A stretch of 64,000 nt of DNA from Lacinutrix jangbogonensis (GCF_000797445.1 NZ_JSWF01000012.1:62001-126000), one strand, 5' to 3'; shown: positions 28,722 through 37,646, numbered from the stretch's first letter. Numbers and translations are program-made. The notes: generated from the letters alone by a model not told the origin.

Positions 28722-28820
28722 CATAAAGAACATAAAGAACATAAAGAACATAAAGAACATAAAGAACATAAAGAACATAAAGAGCATAAAGAACATAAAG
28801 AACATAAAGAACAAAAAGAA
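28722..28820. repeat. 9-bp minisatellite, about eleven copies of CATAAAGAA
   Basis: Eleven consecutive 9-base units: ten are CATAAAGAA with one G variant in the seventh copy (CATAAAGAG), and the last is CAAAAAGAA. In one frame it would read His-Lys-Glu repeats, but there is no start codon and stops flank it, so it is noncoding as it stands. It lies 66 bases after the epimerase stop and 31 bases from the end of the bestrophin gene. Confidence 0.95.
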
Positions 28821-28850
28821 AGTGCTAAGGTTGTTTTGTATCGTTTTTTT

Positions 28851-29737
28851 TTATAAAATATAAAACGTATCTGTAGTTATGGGTTCAGGCACATTTTCAA
28901 CACCCAATTGTTCTTTGATATTAATTTCTATTGTTCTAGAAATACTTGTCATTGGAGTGTCTGTAGGCTTATTTTCAAATGGGTTTTGAATGTTGTATGC
29001 TATTTTTTGGACTAAAAAAAAGGAATAGAGATGAAAACCATAATTGGTATTTCAATTAGACTGTGCATTTTCGTTAATGCTAATGAAAGTGAGACTAAAA
29101 AAATATAGATAAAAAGGTGTAAAGTCAATCTGTATGTTTTTGGGAAATCAGTGTTTTTTATTCGTTCTGCTTGGCCCATAGACGCACAAAGTTTTACAAG
29201 GGTATTATCTATTTGGATTTGTTGGTAATCATTGATTAGCTTTTCTTCATGTAAATGAGATAAACCTTGAGACTGGTTATTTAATAAAGCTAAGGGAATA
29301 TTATTTTGATCTCTAATAGATTTTAATTCTTGTTGGGATATAAATTCATTTATATTTTTAGAAGCATCTTCATTTCTTAAATTCTGTGAATAAGAATAGC
29401 ACCAAGCAATTTGTCTATAGGCCATCTTGTCTGTTATTTCTTTACTTCCACTTTTTGTAAATCCTTTAAGTTGCAGTACAAACGTTCTTGAATCATTAAC
29501 AATGGATCCCCAAATTTTTCTAGCTTACCACCATCTATCATAAGAATGACTTAACTTAAAAGATAGTAATAAGGCTATAGCTGTTCCTAAAAATGCTCCA
29601 ACTGAAATAGGAATATCAATATCAATAAAATATTTCGATAAAAAATAGACTATCGTTGAAAAAACGGAAACTATTAGTATGTTCCATTTAATAGAATTGA
29701 ACCAATATTTAATAGGTATTCTTTTTTCTAAAATCAT
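28851..29737 (-). pseudogene. Bestrophin-family ion channel, broken by an in-frame stop and a frameshift
   Basis: Joined, the product is about 298 residues, the usual length of prokaryotic bestrophins (anion or cation channels of the inner membrane). The N-terminal part ends in LSHSYDRWW, where the family continues with E-A/G-R-K-x-W-G; here a TAA (29525-29527) stands in place of the glutamate codon and ARKIWGSIVNDSR follows in the same frame. The middle has MAYRQIAWCYSYSQNLR. A T is missing from the run near 29019, after which the frame reads QKIAYNIQNPFENKPTDTPM. One nonsense change and one indel suggest possible true decay. Confidence 0.75.
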
Positions 29738-29906
29738 AATTTTATTTTGGTCAACATTACACTCAACGAGTTCTTTTATGCTTAGTTGCGTTTGCTAGCA
29801 CTAAATTAATAAAAGAAAACGAGTAGGCACAAAAACAGCAGTGAACTATAAAAGTTTTTGTGCATAGTTTTAATTGATATCATAATTCATTCAAACTAAA
29901 ATACTT
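29738..29906. other. Gap holding one copy of a 25-base dispersed repeat
   Basis: GCTAGCACTAAATTAATAAA and five more bases (29794-29818) recur at 31166-31190 with one substitution and one extra base. Nothing else is recognised here. Confidence 0.5.
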
Positions 29907-30756
29907 TTATCGTTTATATATGGGTGTCCGTTTGGCAAGAAATGCTAATGTAATTTTATAAGCATCTGCAGTTTGCCAAAAAGAAGCATGTTCTTTGGTA
30001 TAAACGTTGTCACCTTTATCACTAAACACATTCATAGTAATATTTGTCGAATAATTTTGTGTTGCAGTACTATAACTGCTACTGTTTCTGGTTTTTTTGT
30101 TGTTTCCCGTGTTATTCCAAATATCTCCTACAATATTTCCTTTGCGATCTATATAGGCTCTTTTGTTTTTAGATGTCGTTGTGGTATTGTTATATTGGGT
30201 CGCTGTAGATTTATCAATAATAACTAATCCTTGAACAACGTATTCCACATTTAATATATTACATATTTCACCCATTGTATAGCCTTCTACATTGTTATTA
30301 TTGACTCCGGCTGTTGTCAGTAATGCATTTGTTGTTGTAGGATCTTGAAACTTCAGAATTATTGCCCTTTTTTTGAAAATTGTATACGTCTCTTGTTGAG
30401 CTTTTTTTTAGTCATTATTGCGTTACTCGTTTCAAGGCCTTTAATATATCCAAAGGGTAGAATTGCTACTTTATTATGATGTTCTTTTAAGTTTGAATTT
30501 GAGGTAGTCGCTTTTTTATTGAAGAATTCAATTCTACCAGAGTTCAATGTGATTTTTAAAATATCTGCTTTATTAACAGTGTGATCTATAGTTTCGTTTT
30601 TGTAAATAAATTGAAGATCTTCTTTATTTATAAGACTTTACCTTGCATTTCATTGCCATCACTTTTAAGAATAACATCATCTTGGGAGCACATTGAAGGA
30701 GAGAAAATTATCGCAAGTATAAAAAGGGTTTTTTTTTGAAAAGTTTTTTTTATCAT
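29907..30756 (-). pseudogene. Secreted protein of a common flavobacterial type, broken by two frameshifts
   Basis: The joined product is about 283 residues with a signal peptide (FILAIIFSPSMCSQD). The parts read DVILKSDGNEMQGKV, then INKEDLQFIYKNE and HHNKVAILPFGYIKGL, then EGYTMGEICNILNVEYVVQG and SFWQTADAYKITLAFLAKRTPIYK. Breaks lie near 30635 and in the A run near 30408. The HNKVAILPFG...VEYVVQG layout recalls CsgG/TolB-N-type periplasmic nucleotide-binding-like folds, but I do not assign a function. The gene lies between the bestrophin remnant and repeat module A. Confidence 0.65.
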
Positions 30757-31266
30757 AATTCTATTCTTTTTGTGATAATTACATACAACGTTTCTCTGAT
30801 AAAAAATCGTTGTAATGTTTTTAACAGATGTTACTGAAATTTGTTCAGCACAAGTAAACGAAGTTAATGTTTTTAACAGATGTTACTGAAATTTGTTCAG
30901 CACACGTAAACGAAGTTAATGTTTTTTTTTTTTACAAAGTCAAGTCGCTTGTTTGTTCTAGAAAACAAAAAGCCCATATCGAAGGAAGTGGCTTTTTATA
31001 ATAATTTATCATAATCTAATTATGCTCTCTTTGCTTTAAAACAGGTTTTTACTCTGGACTACTTTTAATCTTGTAATCTCCAGGTTTTGAGTTTACGCAT
31101 ACTAATTTAAAATCGGCTATAAAGGCATTTGTTTAATGAAGGTTCTGTGTAAAGTTAATTGGTTGGCGAGCAACTAAATTAATAAAAGAACCAACCACAG
31201 GAAATTCCGCAGGAATTTCCAAGCCGGCTAGAACACGTAAATAATTATATCTATTGTTGGTAATAG
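30757..31266. repeat. yceI-tail repeat module, copy A, joined to an epimerase-tail remnant
   Basis: 30798-31002 matches the 3' flank of the intact yceI (49051-49203), including the terminator-like hairpin at 30969-30998, with an added 52-base tandem duplication (30814-30865 and 30866-30917, one mismatch). 31003-31089 matches the 3' end of yceI in minus orientation (TCTTGTAATCTCCA). From 31081 the sequence instead matches the last 56 bases of the epimerase gene in plus orientation (about 45 of 56 identical by eye). 31166-31222 holds the second 25-base repeat and a GGAAATTCC...GGAATTTCC palindrome. No gene is open here. Confidence 0.75.
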
Positions 31267-32979
31267 TTATTCTTTGAAAATGGTTTTTCCATCTTTTATG
31301 GTTTCAACTACTTTAATATCTTTTATTTTTAAAGGGTCTGTTTTTAAAGGGTTTTTATCTAAAATCACTAAATCAGCTCTTTTTCCAATTTCTAAAGTCC
31401 CTTTAGAATCAATTTCATCATATTGTTCAGCAGTATATCGCGTCATTGTTAAAAGTCCTTCAAAGGGCGTTACTCTTTGACTACTTCCTACTTTTGCGCC
31501 AGCTCTAGAAATTCTATTTACAGCAGAATACAACATAAACATCTGATCTAATGGTGCTACCACAAAATCTGTATGATTGCTAGGTTTTAAACCTGCATCA
31601 ATGGCATCACGCATTGGGCTTATATATTGTGCTTGTTCTAAACCTCGGTTGGCAAGGTGAGCTTCATAAAAATAATATGTATGTAATGTGTAAAATGAAG
31701 GACGTATTCCGAATTTCACAAATTTTGAGATATGATCTTTTCGCATAAACTGGGTATGGATAGTGGTAACATTCCAAGGTTGGCTATAATCACCATTACG
31801 CACATATTCATATGACTCAAGGAAAGTGTCTATTGCAGCATCTCCATTACAGTGAAGTATAAGTGGTAATTTCAAGTCATAAACACGTTTTACTGCTTTA
31901 TTGACCAATTCTTTTGAAAAGGTGAGCTCGCCATGCCAATTTTTTTCGCCAGCAGGTCCACCTGTTAAATAAGGAGTAGTAAAAGCAGCGGTTCTACCTT
32001 GTGGAGATCCATCTATAGTAATCTTTATGCCTCCAATTTTAAAGTTGTTATTATATTTTAACCATTGAGATTGAGGAATAAGCTCAAATGATTTGTCTAT
32101 TTCCGTAACAAAAGGATAGGCAACTACATCTATGATATTGACACCAGCATCTGATACAGCTTTAATTGTTTCAAGATTATCAATAAGTGTGAATCCTTCT
32201 TGTGCGGTAGTTATCCCTTCTTTTGCGTATAACATTTGTCCAGCTTTGGTCGCTTCAATCTCTTGCTCTAAAGTCATCTTCTCTATTTTCTCGGCGATAG
32301 GTTTATAAGCAGTTTCCATTATTAAACCATAAGGTTCATTTGTACCTGGTTTTCTTACTATTATTCCACCAGAAGGTGTTTCTGTTTCAGCACTTATATC
32401 ATAGTAATCCATAGCTTTGCTATTTAGAACTGTACCATGCATAGAAACATGGTCTATTCTTACTGGATTATTAGGGAAGGCTTTATCTAAATCATCTCTG
32501 TTTAAAAGGCGACCATTCGGCATTACCGTGTCGTCATAACCATAACCCGTTATCATTTCTCCATCCTTTACATCGCGCTCAGATGCAAATTTTTTGAGCG
32601 TGGCAATAATGCTAGGTACATCAGCACCAGAACCTGAAGGTGGAGCATACAACATACATTGGTTGGCTACCATAAGAGAATTACTATAATGACTATGCCC
32701 ATCTAGAAACCCTGGGAGGAGAGTTTTTCCTTCAAGATTTTTTTGATTATAATTTTCACCTGCAATTGATTTAGCCATTTCTAATGAACCAACAAAAATA
32801 ATTTTACCATTATTTTCTACTAAGGCTTCTGCGTATTCAGGAGATATTCCTTTCATGGTAATAATATCTCCACCAAAATATACTTGTGCCGTATTTTCTA
32901 TTTGTTTTTTTTCGGTTTCATTACACGAGAATAGGACTATGATTCCCAATAGTAGTAATAAGTTTTTCTTTGCTTTCAT
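31267..32979 (-). CDS. Amidohydrolase-family lipoprotein (YtcJ-like)
   Basis: 570 residues from the ATG at 32979, which opens a lipoprotein signal (LLLLGIIVLFSC, Cys19); a longer reading by 17 residues would run into repeat module B and is less likely. Metal-binding HxH is in LLPGFLDGHSHYSN, more ligands in LPLILHCNGDAAID and SNHTDFVVAP, and the C-terminus has the usual composite strand KGTLEIGKRADLVILDKNPL. Family members of the YtcJ type hydrolyse amides or cyclic ureides; the substrate cannot be told. Intact, in a region of broken genes, and flanked on both sides by yceI-tail modules. Confidence 0.85.
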   Translation of the reverse strand: MKAKKNLLLLLGIIVLFSCNETEKKQIENTAQVYFGGDIITMKGISPEYAEALVENNGKIIFVGSLEMAKSIAGENYNQKNLEGKTLLPGFLDGHSHYSNSLMVANQCMLYAPPSGSGADVPSIIATLKKFASERDVKDGEMITGYGYDDTVMPNGRLLNRDDLDKAFPNNPVRIDHVSMHGTVLNSKAMDYYDISAETETPSGGIIVRKPGTNEPYGLIMETAYKPIAEKIEKMTLEQEIEATKAGQMLYAKEGITTAQEGFTLIDNLETIKAVSDAGVNIIDVVAYPFVTEIDKSFELIPQSQWLKYNNNFKIGGIKITIDGSPQGRTAAFTTPYLTGGPAGEKNWHGELTFSKELVNKAVKRVYDLKLPLILHCNGDAAIDTFLESYEYVRNGDYSQPWNVTTIHTQFMRKDHISKFVKFGIRPSFYTLHTYYFYEAHLANRGLEQAQYISPMRDAIDAGLKPSNHTDFVVAPLDQMFMLYSAVNRISRAGAKVGSSQRVTPFEGLLTMTRYTAEQYDEIDSKGTLEIGKRADLVILDKNPLKTDPLKIKDIKVVETIKDGKTIFKE

Positions 32980-33005
32980 ATGTGTGTTTTTAATGATTAC
33001 TAATA

Positions 33006-33255
33006 TTTCATTGATAAAAAAGCGTTTCAATGTTTTTTATCAGATGCTACTGAAACGAGTTGAGCACAAGCAAACGAAGTTAGTAGTTTTTTTTGACAAA
33101 GTCAAGTAGCACGTTTGTGCTTGAAAACAAAAAAGCCATATCTTTTGATGTGGCTTTTTAAAAGCTTAATTAAGCTTTCTTCGTTTTAATAGAGATTGTA
33201 ATTCTGCATTAACTTTAATCATACAATCACCAAGTTTTTAGGATTTATAAATTTT
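33006..33255. repeat. yceI-tail repeat module, copy B
   Basis: 33006-33165 matches the 3' flank of intact yceI, with ACAAAGTCAAGT and the hairpin at 33130-33159 (AAAAAGCCA / TGGCTTTTT). 33172-33255 matches the yceI 3' coding end in minus orientation (TTAATAGAGATTGTAA, ATACAATCACCAAGTTTTT). It ends inside what would be the coding region, so it is a truncated gene tail. It lies just upstream of the amidohydrolase. Confidence 0.75.
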
Positions 33256-33505
33256 ACGTCAACATAAATTAGACGTTGTTTATAGTTTTGTTACGCCAAA
33301 TCCAATTATGAAAAACTTTTAGTTTCCCAACTAGTTTATAGTAGTGTCTGTATTAATTGCGGTAATCTTTTTTATCAAATCCTTCTTTTTATTGGACTGA
33401 AAAACGGTTATTAATATGGGATTTAATAACATCTCGAGTGTTACTCAAATTAAAATATATTTTGCTTGAAAGTATTAAGTGGAGCTTTTGAAGAGGAATC
33501 TTATA
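33256..33505. other. Noncoding stretch, possibly more yceI remnant
   Basis: AT-rich, with no open frame and no clear match that I can align by eye. The whole gap between the amidohydrolase start and the next gene is about 525 bases, and the first half is module B. Confidence 0.35.
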
Positions 33506-34092
33506 TTATTCAGAACAAACACTGGAATACAGCTCTATTTCATTCAGCGTGTTCCATACTTTATGTTTAAATGCTTTAGGTGAAAACTTAAATAGAATGA
33601 CTGTTTTTTTTCTTTTTTACAATAGTGACTTTCAATTAAAACATTTAAAGTAATTAGATTGTTAGTTGCAAAACGATCATATGTCTTAACATATCCTTTA
33701 AAAAAAGTAGTGGATTTTCTTTTTTTAATTTTGGTGACTTTTGCGGATGCTTTTCGTTTATCTGTTGTAGCATCCATATCCACCTTATTTAGGCTATTAA
33801 AATATTTAACTAAATCTAGTTCTAACTCTTGTTTTGTGATTTTTCGGTTTACATTGATGCTCCATGCATACGTGTAAGACCAAAAAAATGTATGTTCTGG
33901 CTTTATCCAGCCTTTAGGTGGGAATCTTACTTCTCCAACTCCTATGTAATCCATATGTCTTGCTGGAAAACGAAGTACTTCTTGTCCCCAAGTAGAATCA
34001 AGTTTTATTAAATTAAATTCAGTTTTTTGTGCAAAAATAGGCACAGAACAAAGTAATAATAGTGTAATTAGTGCGATGATTTTATTTTTCAT
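33506..34092 (-). CDS. Secreted protein of unknown function, one frameshift near the end
   Basis: About 195 residues when joined. Signal peptide ALITLLLLCSVPIFAQK, then FNLIKLDSTWGQEVLRFPAR, GVGEVRFPPKGW and WSYTYAWSINVNRKIT, a pattern I know from flavobacterial hypotheticals. The open frame runs off at 33544; one missing T near 33588 restores FSPKAFKHKVWNTLNEIELY and a stop at 33506. It begins five bases after the end of the broken yceI paralogue and is probably cotranscribed with it. Confidence 0.65.
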
Positions 34093-34096
34093 TTTG

Positions 34097-34667
34097 TTAA
34101 AAGATTAAGGTTGCTTTAAAGGCAATAGCATCAGAAATGATTTGGTCTTTTATGCTTGTTACTCCTTGTGATTTATATGTAATATTCCAGTCTGTTCTAT
34201 CAATTTTTAATCGCGTATTTAATTGTGTTTTTGCATCATTTAATTTTGCTACAAAAAAAAACTAATTTCGTTACTTTGTTTATAGTAAGGTTTGCTGTAA
34301 TTTGTAAATAGCTGTCTCCAACATCTTTTACTTTTGTGAAAACTAATTTTGATATTGGGTTAAACTTTACATTAAAAAAATCTTTTCCTTTTTATTGATC
34401 TATAAGGTTTTTCACCCTGGTTTCTTTCTCATTTGATTTTATTGAATTCATATCAATTGTAAATTCGCCTCCGATAATTTTATTATTATTTTTAATAATT
34501 TTTCCTTCTTTAAAATTTATAGTTCCTTCGTGACTTCCAAAACCAAAGAGTTTACTTCCATTCCAAGTTAGCGTACTTTTCGAAAGGTCTATTTGATGTT
34601 TTTCCTGCGCGCTTACCGTAATGGTATAGATGCAGAAAAACAGGAATACTAGAATGCTTTTTTTCAT
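34097..34667 (-). pseudogene. YceI-family paralogue, broken by a stop and a frameshift
   Basis: Joined length is about 190 residues with a signal peptide (FLFFCIYTITVSAQ). YceI proteins are periplasmic lipocalin-like barrels that bind isoprenoid chains. The family blocks STLTWNGSKLFGFGSHEGTI and GGEFTIDMNSI are present. The frame meets TAA after NLIDQ where the family has NLIDHLK, and continues as GKDFFNVKFNPISK; an extra T near 34251 then shifts it, after which LKIDRTDWNITYKSQG is read. It is a diverged paralogue of the intact yceI at 49.2 kb. Confidence 0.75.
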
Positions 34668-34795
34668 GATGTTTAATTTTGAGTTTTAGCTTTTGGTAAA
34701 ACTATTCCCTCTTCAGAAAAAAAGTGTCAAAAAAATGTAAAAGAAATGTGAAAAGTTGTAAAAATAATAATTTTCTTTTTTAATTTGAATGACAA

Positions 34796-35821
34796 TTATG
34801 GTTCAAACTTTAGAATTACGGCTAATGTTTTTTTTTTTGTTTTTTTGACAATGTGGAGGTTTTTTACTTTCTCAAATTTAACAGGCGAATGTTCCTTTAT
34901 TAGTACTCCATTAACTAAAATCTCTTCAAAATATGCTTTTGCTCCAGTAGCAATATTCATATCTTCTACGTTCTGAATATGAAAATGCAAATGTGGCTCT
35001 GTAGTGTTGCCCGAATTTCCACATAAACCTAGCAAATCTCCTTGTTGTACTTTTTGTCCTTGTTTTACTTTTATTGAATGCTGTTTGAAATGTGCAAAGA
35101 ATAAATATTCGTTATTATTCGTTTTTATAATTACAGTATTTCCAGGTACATAATTTGGGTTTGTTACTCCCGGTTTATTGTCTTTTACACCATCTACAAC
35201 CAGCACAACTTCGCCGTTTGTAGGTGCTATTAAGTCTTTGCCAAAGGCATAATAATCTTCGTTGATTTTTCCGTCGTTTTTGTAATTTTTACCAGAAGAA
35301 TCAGTAATTACTAAATCAAATGCATTTTTTTGAGCCTTATACGCAACATGGTAGTTTTGTTCTTTAGTATCTCCACCCCAAAAAACCGTCCACTCCTCTT
35401 TAAAAGGCAATATAAGTTTAGAAGTATTCCTTTTAAGTTTAGGTAGCTTTTCTATTACATAGGGTTTCACCATCAACCCATTGATTTTGGATTTTGCATC
35501 TACAGAAATAAATAGTGCCACAACAACACGTTCAAATGTTGTTTTGTATAAGGCTACATTGGCCTGTGGGTATTTTATAAACTTTCGCTCTGTTATATTG
35601 CCTGCTTCGGTTTGTAATCCGTTTAAAAAAGCAAGTGCTTTATCATGTGGCATAATTTTTTTCATCTCTTGAGCAAACATGTTAAAAATACCTTCGTAAT
35701 CATTAGCACTGTATTTTTTTTGAAATTCATTAGCTACAGCTTTAGAAATAGCAGTTTCTTGTTGTGCTATTGTAGTATTTGTAAGTAGAATTGTTAGTAT
35801 AAATATGATGAATATTTTCAT
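34796..35821 (-). CDS. M23-type peptidase-like secreted protein
   Basis: 341 residues: signal peptide (FILTILLTNTTIAQ), an N-terminal helical DUF3887-like region (about 25-110: KAVANEFQKKYSANDYEGIF), a linker, and an M23 LytM-type domain (about 190-310: IAPTNGEVVLVVDG, GNTVIIKTNNNEYLFFAHFK, LLGLCGNSGNTTEPHLHFHI). The second zinc motif HLHFH is intact, but the usual HxxxD is AFGKD at 192-196. An alternative ligand pair is H158 with the D in NAFDL. M23 enzymes cut peptidoglycan cross-links. It is the third gene after the ECF sigma factor. Confidence 0.8.
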   Translation of the reverse strand: MKIFIIFILTILLTNTTIAQQETAISKAVANEFQKKYSANDYEGIFNMFAQEMKKIMPHDKALAFLNGLQTEAGNITERKFIKYPQANVALYKTTFERVVVALFISVDAKSKINGLMVKPYVIEKLPKLKRNTSKLILPFKEEWTVFWGGDTKEQNYHVAYKAQKNAFDLVITDSSGKNYKNDGKINEDYYAFGKDLIAPTNGEVVLVVDGVKDNKPGVTNPNYVPGNTVIIKTNNNEYLFFAHFKQHSIKVKQGQKVQQGDLLGLCGNSGNTTEPHLHFHIQNVEDMNIATGAKAYFEEILVNGVLIKEHSPVKFEKVKNLHIVKKTKKKTLAVILKFEP

Positions 35822-35831
35822 TATTGTTATA

Positions 35832-36473
35832 TTAATTTGAGTTGTTTAGCTGCTGCTGAATATCCTCGATGGTTTTTAAAATTGGTTGTACGTCTTTTTT
35901 AGCGGCTATTTTGTGAACCCCTATAGTAATAAGATAAAAGACACCTAGACCTATTATAGTGCCTAATTTGGCGTTAAATGTTAATGGTAATAGGTTTTCT
36001 GCTATGCTGTTGGTCCAATTATAATCAGCAGGATTTTCTAACCCGATAATAAATATAAAGTTTGTAATAAAAGAAGGGCCAGCATACCAATAGCCTGCAG
36101 AATTTAATAGTTTTAATTGGTGTTGCATTAACTGTTTTTTATGGTCGAGTTGCTCTTTAATCGGTAATGTTAGATTCTCAGATGAATTTTTTTGATTTGA
36201 TTTTTTGAATTTATAAATAACATATATAAACCATAGAATAGATAAGAAACAAGAGAGTTTGGTAATTGTAAACGGGATTTCATACACGAAATAGCTAAAA
36301 AGTAGTATTCCAAATACTGAAGCAGAAATTTCTCTCACATCTCTTTTTCTAATCTTCTTTTGAATATTTGTCATCTTTGTATCAAACTCCTTTACCAAGC
36401 GATCGGTTTCAATGCTTATTTGAGCTGTTTCCGAAGAATTCTTCCAGATGTTTTTTAGTTCTTGTTCTAACAT
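35832..36473 (-). CDS. Membrane protein in ECF sigma operon, probable anti-sigma partner
   Basis: 213 residues from MLEQELKNIWKNS, one base after the sigma factor stop; a longer reading would overlap that gene. Four membrane segments: two in the middle (ISASVFGILLFSYFVYEI, LSCFLSILWFIYVIYKF) and two later (WYAGPSFITNFIFIIG, LGTIIGLGVFYLITIGV), with a cytoplasmic N-terminus of about 50 residues that could hold the sigma factor. No ZAS-type HxxxCxxC is present. The anti-sigma role is inferred from position. Confidence 0.7.
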   Translation of the reverse strand: MLEQELKNIWKNSSETAQISIETDRLVKEFDTKMTNIQKKIRKRDVREISASVFGILLFSYFVYEIPFTITKLSCFLSILWFIYVIYKFKKSNQKNSSENLTLPIKEQLDHKKQLMQHQLKLLNSAGYWYAGPSFITNFIFIIGLENPADYNWTNSIAENLLPLTFNAKLGTIIGLGVFYLITIGVHKIAAKKDVQPILKTIEDIQQQLNNSN

Positions 36474-36474
36474 G

Positions 36475-36978
36475 CTAATTGAGTTTTGGTGTAATACATT
36501 CAAACAATTTTTTTCGTATTCTCTTCATTTTTACGGCAATATGGTTTTCTGATAGCCCTATTATTTCTGCCATTTCTTTATACGATAATTCATCTAAATA
36601 CATTACAATAATAGAGGTGTCGCTTTCATTTAAAGTGGCAATACATTCTTTTAAATATTTGAATTTTTCTAGCTCTAGAGGCTCAACAGTTTCGGTTACC
36701 GGTGTAAAGTGAATGGCATCTAATCGTGTCGTTTTATTATTGCTTTTATCTAGGTTCGTTTTAGTACGTAAACACACGTTTAGTGTAATGCGATATACCC
36801 AAGTATTAATAGAAGAATTTCCTTTAAAATTAGGGAGCGATTTCCATATTTGAAAAATTACTTCCTGAAAAAGATCTTGTGGTTCTATAGGAGTGGCGGC
36901 ATAAATTCTACAAATCCTGTAAATTTTATGTTTATTCTCTTTTAAGAGTTGATCAAACGTGTTTTGTGATTTACTCAT
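36475..36978 (-). CDS. ECF-type RNA polymerase sigma factor
   Basis: 167 residues. Region 2 is seen in KIYRICRIYAATPIEPQDLFQEVIFQIWKSL with the conserved DLFQEV, and region 4 in LDELSYKEMAEIIGLSENHIAVKMKRIRKKL, a helix-turn-helix. It recruits RNA polymerase to stress or envelope genes. The order small membrane protein, sigma factor, membrane protein, M23-like protein on one strand suggests an envelope-response unit. Confidence 0.9.
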   Translation of the reverse strand: MSKSQNTFDQLLKENKHKIYRICRIYAATPIEPQDLFQEVIFQIWKSLPNFKGNSSINTWVYRITLNVCLRTKTNLDKSNNKTTRLDAIHFTPVTETVEPLELEKFKYLKECIATLNESDTSIIVMYLDELSYKEMAEIIGLSENHIAVKMKRIRKKLFECITPKLN

Positions 36979-37011
36979 GTATTTAAAGATATCAAAAAAT
37001 GTGTTGTTACC

Positions 37012-37224
37012 TTAGTTTTTTTTTGATGCCGTCTTCTCCAATTTGTTTTTTGCTGAAGCATACCTCATAAACTCTATAAAAAAGCCACTTAGTAAAATGA
37101 AATTAATTTTACTATACGCTTCTCCTAAAACAAAGGAAGAAACAAGCATCACGGTTGCCCAAACAATGCTATTGATAATTAAAGTGTTGCTTAAAAACTG
37201 TTTTGTTTTTTTAGTATTTACCAT
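37012..37224 (-). CDS. Small membrane protein at the head of the ECF sigma operon
   Basis: 70 residues, two membrane segments (LIINSIVWATVMLVSSFVLG, FILLSGFFIEFMRYA) and basic ends. Ends 33 bases before the sigma factor start. No family recognised. Confidence 0.55.
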   Translation of the reverse strand: MVNTKKTKQFLSNTLIINSIVWATVMLVSSFVLGEAYSKINFILLSGFFIEFMRYASAKNKLEKTASKKN

Positions 37225-37353
37225 AGTCTTAAAATTTAATGCACATCTGTTGTAATGTGTCTCTATTCTTTTAGTGACAGGCTTTATTAAAATATGACAA
37301 AAAAAATTGAATTTTTTATTTTGGAGTATGTTAATTTTGAATTGTTGCCAATG

Positions 37354-37592
37354 ATATCGTTGATAAAAAACCGGTTCAATATCAATACAAGTTAAACATA
37401 AGTAAACGAATTTAGCGGTTTTCTCACAAAGTCAAGTCGTTTGGTTTCTCTTTAAAATCAAAATAACTACATCTCTCGAAGTGGATTTTTAAAATAAAGA
37501 TTTATAGCGTTACATTAAATTCTATAATCTCCAAGTTTTGCTAGATCTCTAAATTTTATAGAGTTTTTTGTTAATATTCTATTCAGTTATTA
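37354..37592. repeat. yceI-tail repeat module, copy C
   Basis: Shares with the intact locus TTGATAAAAAACCG, ACAAAGTCAAGTCGTTT, a decayed hairpin (37460-37490) and, in minus orientation, the yceI 3' coding end with ATAATCTCCAAGTTTTGC and, further on, ATTCTATTCAGTT. It holds about 100 bases of dead coding sequence. The remaining parts of the 422-base gap between 37225 and 37646 show nothing I can identify. Confidence 0.75.
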
Positions 37593-37646
37593 TAGTGGTA
37601 AAGATATTTATAAGTTAGAGGCTTTTTTGGTGCTTGTTATTATTCT

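Noticed and set aside
28722-28820. CRISPR array
   Set aside because: The 9-base units are contiguous with no spacers, and no cas genes are present.
28722-28820. A coding region for His-Lys-Glu repeats
   Set aside because: There is no start codon and stops flank it in that frame; the arrays sits between the stop of one gene and the end of another.
28657-31266. A prophage or integrative element
   Set aside because: The direct repeat of the epimerase end is suggestive, but no integrase, relaxase or phage gene is present and the repeats differ at about a fifth of positions. Reported only as a finding.
32980-33030. A longer N-terminus for the amidohydrolase
   Set aside because: The extra 17 codons are part of repeat module B, and the downstream ATG opens a proper lipoprotein signal.
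33256-33505. A small gene between module B and the secreted-protein gene
   Set aside because: Stops occur in all frames, and nothing conserved was recognised.
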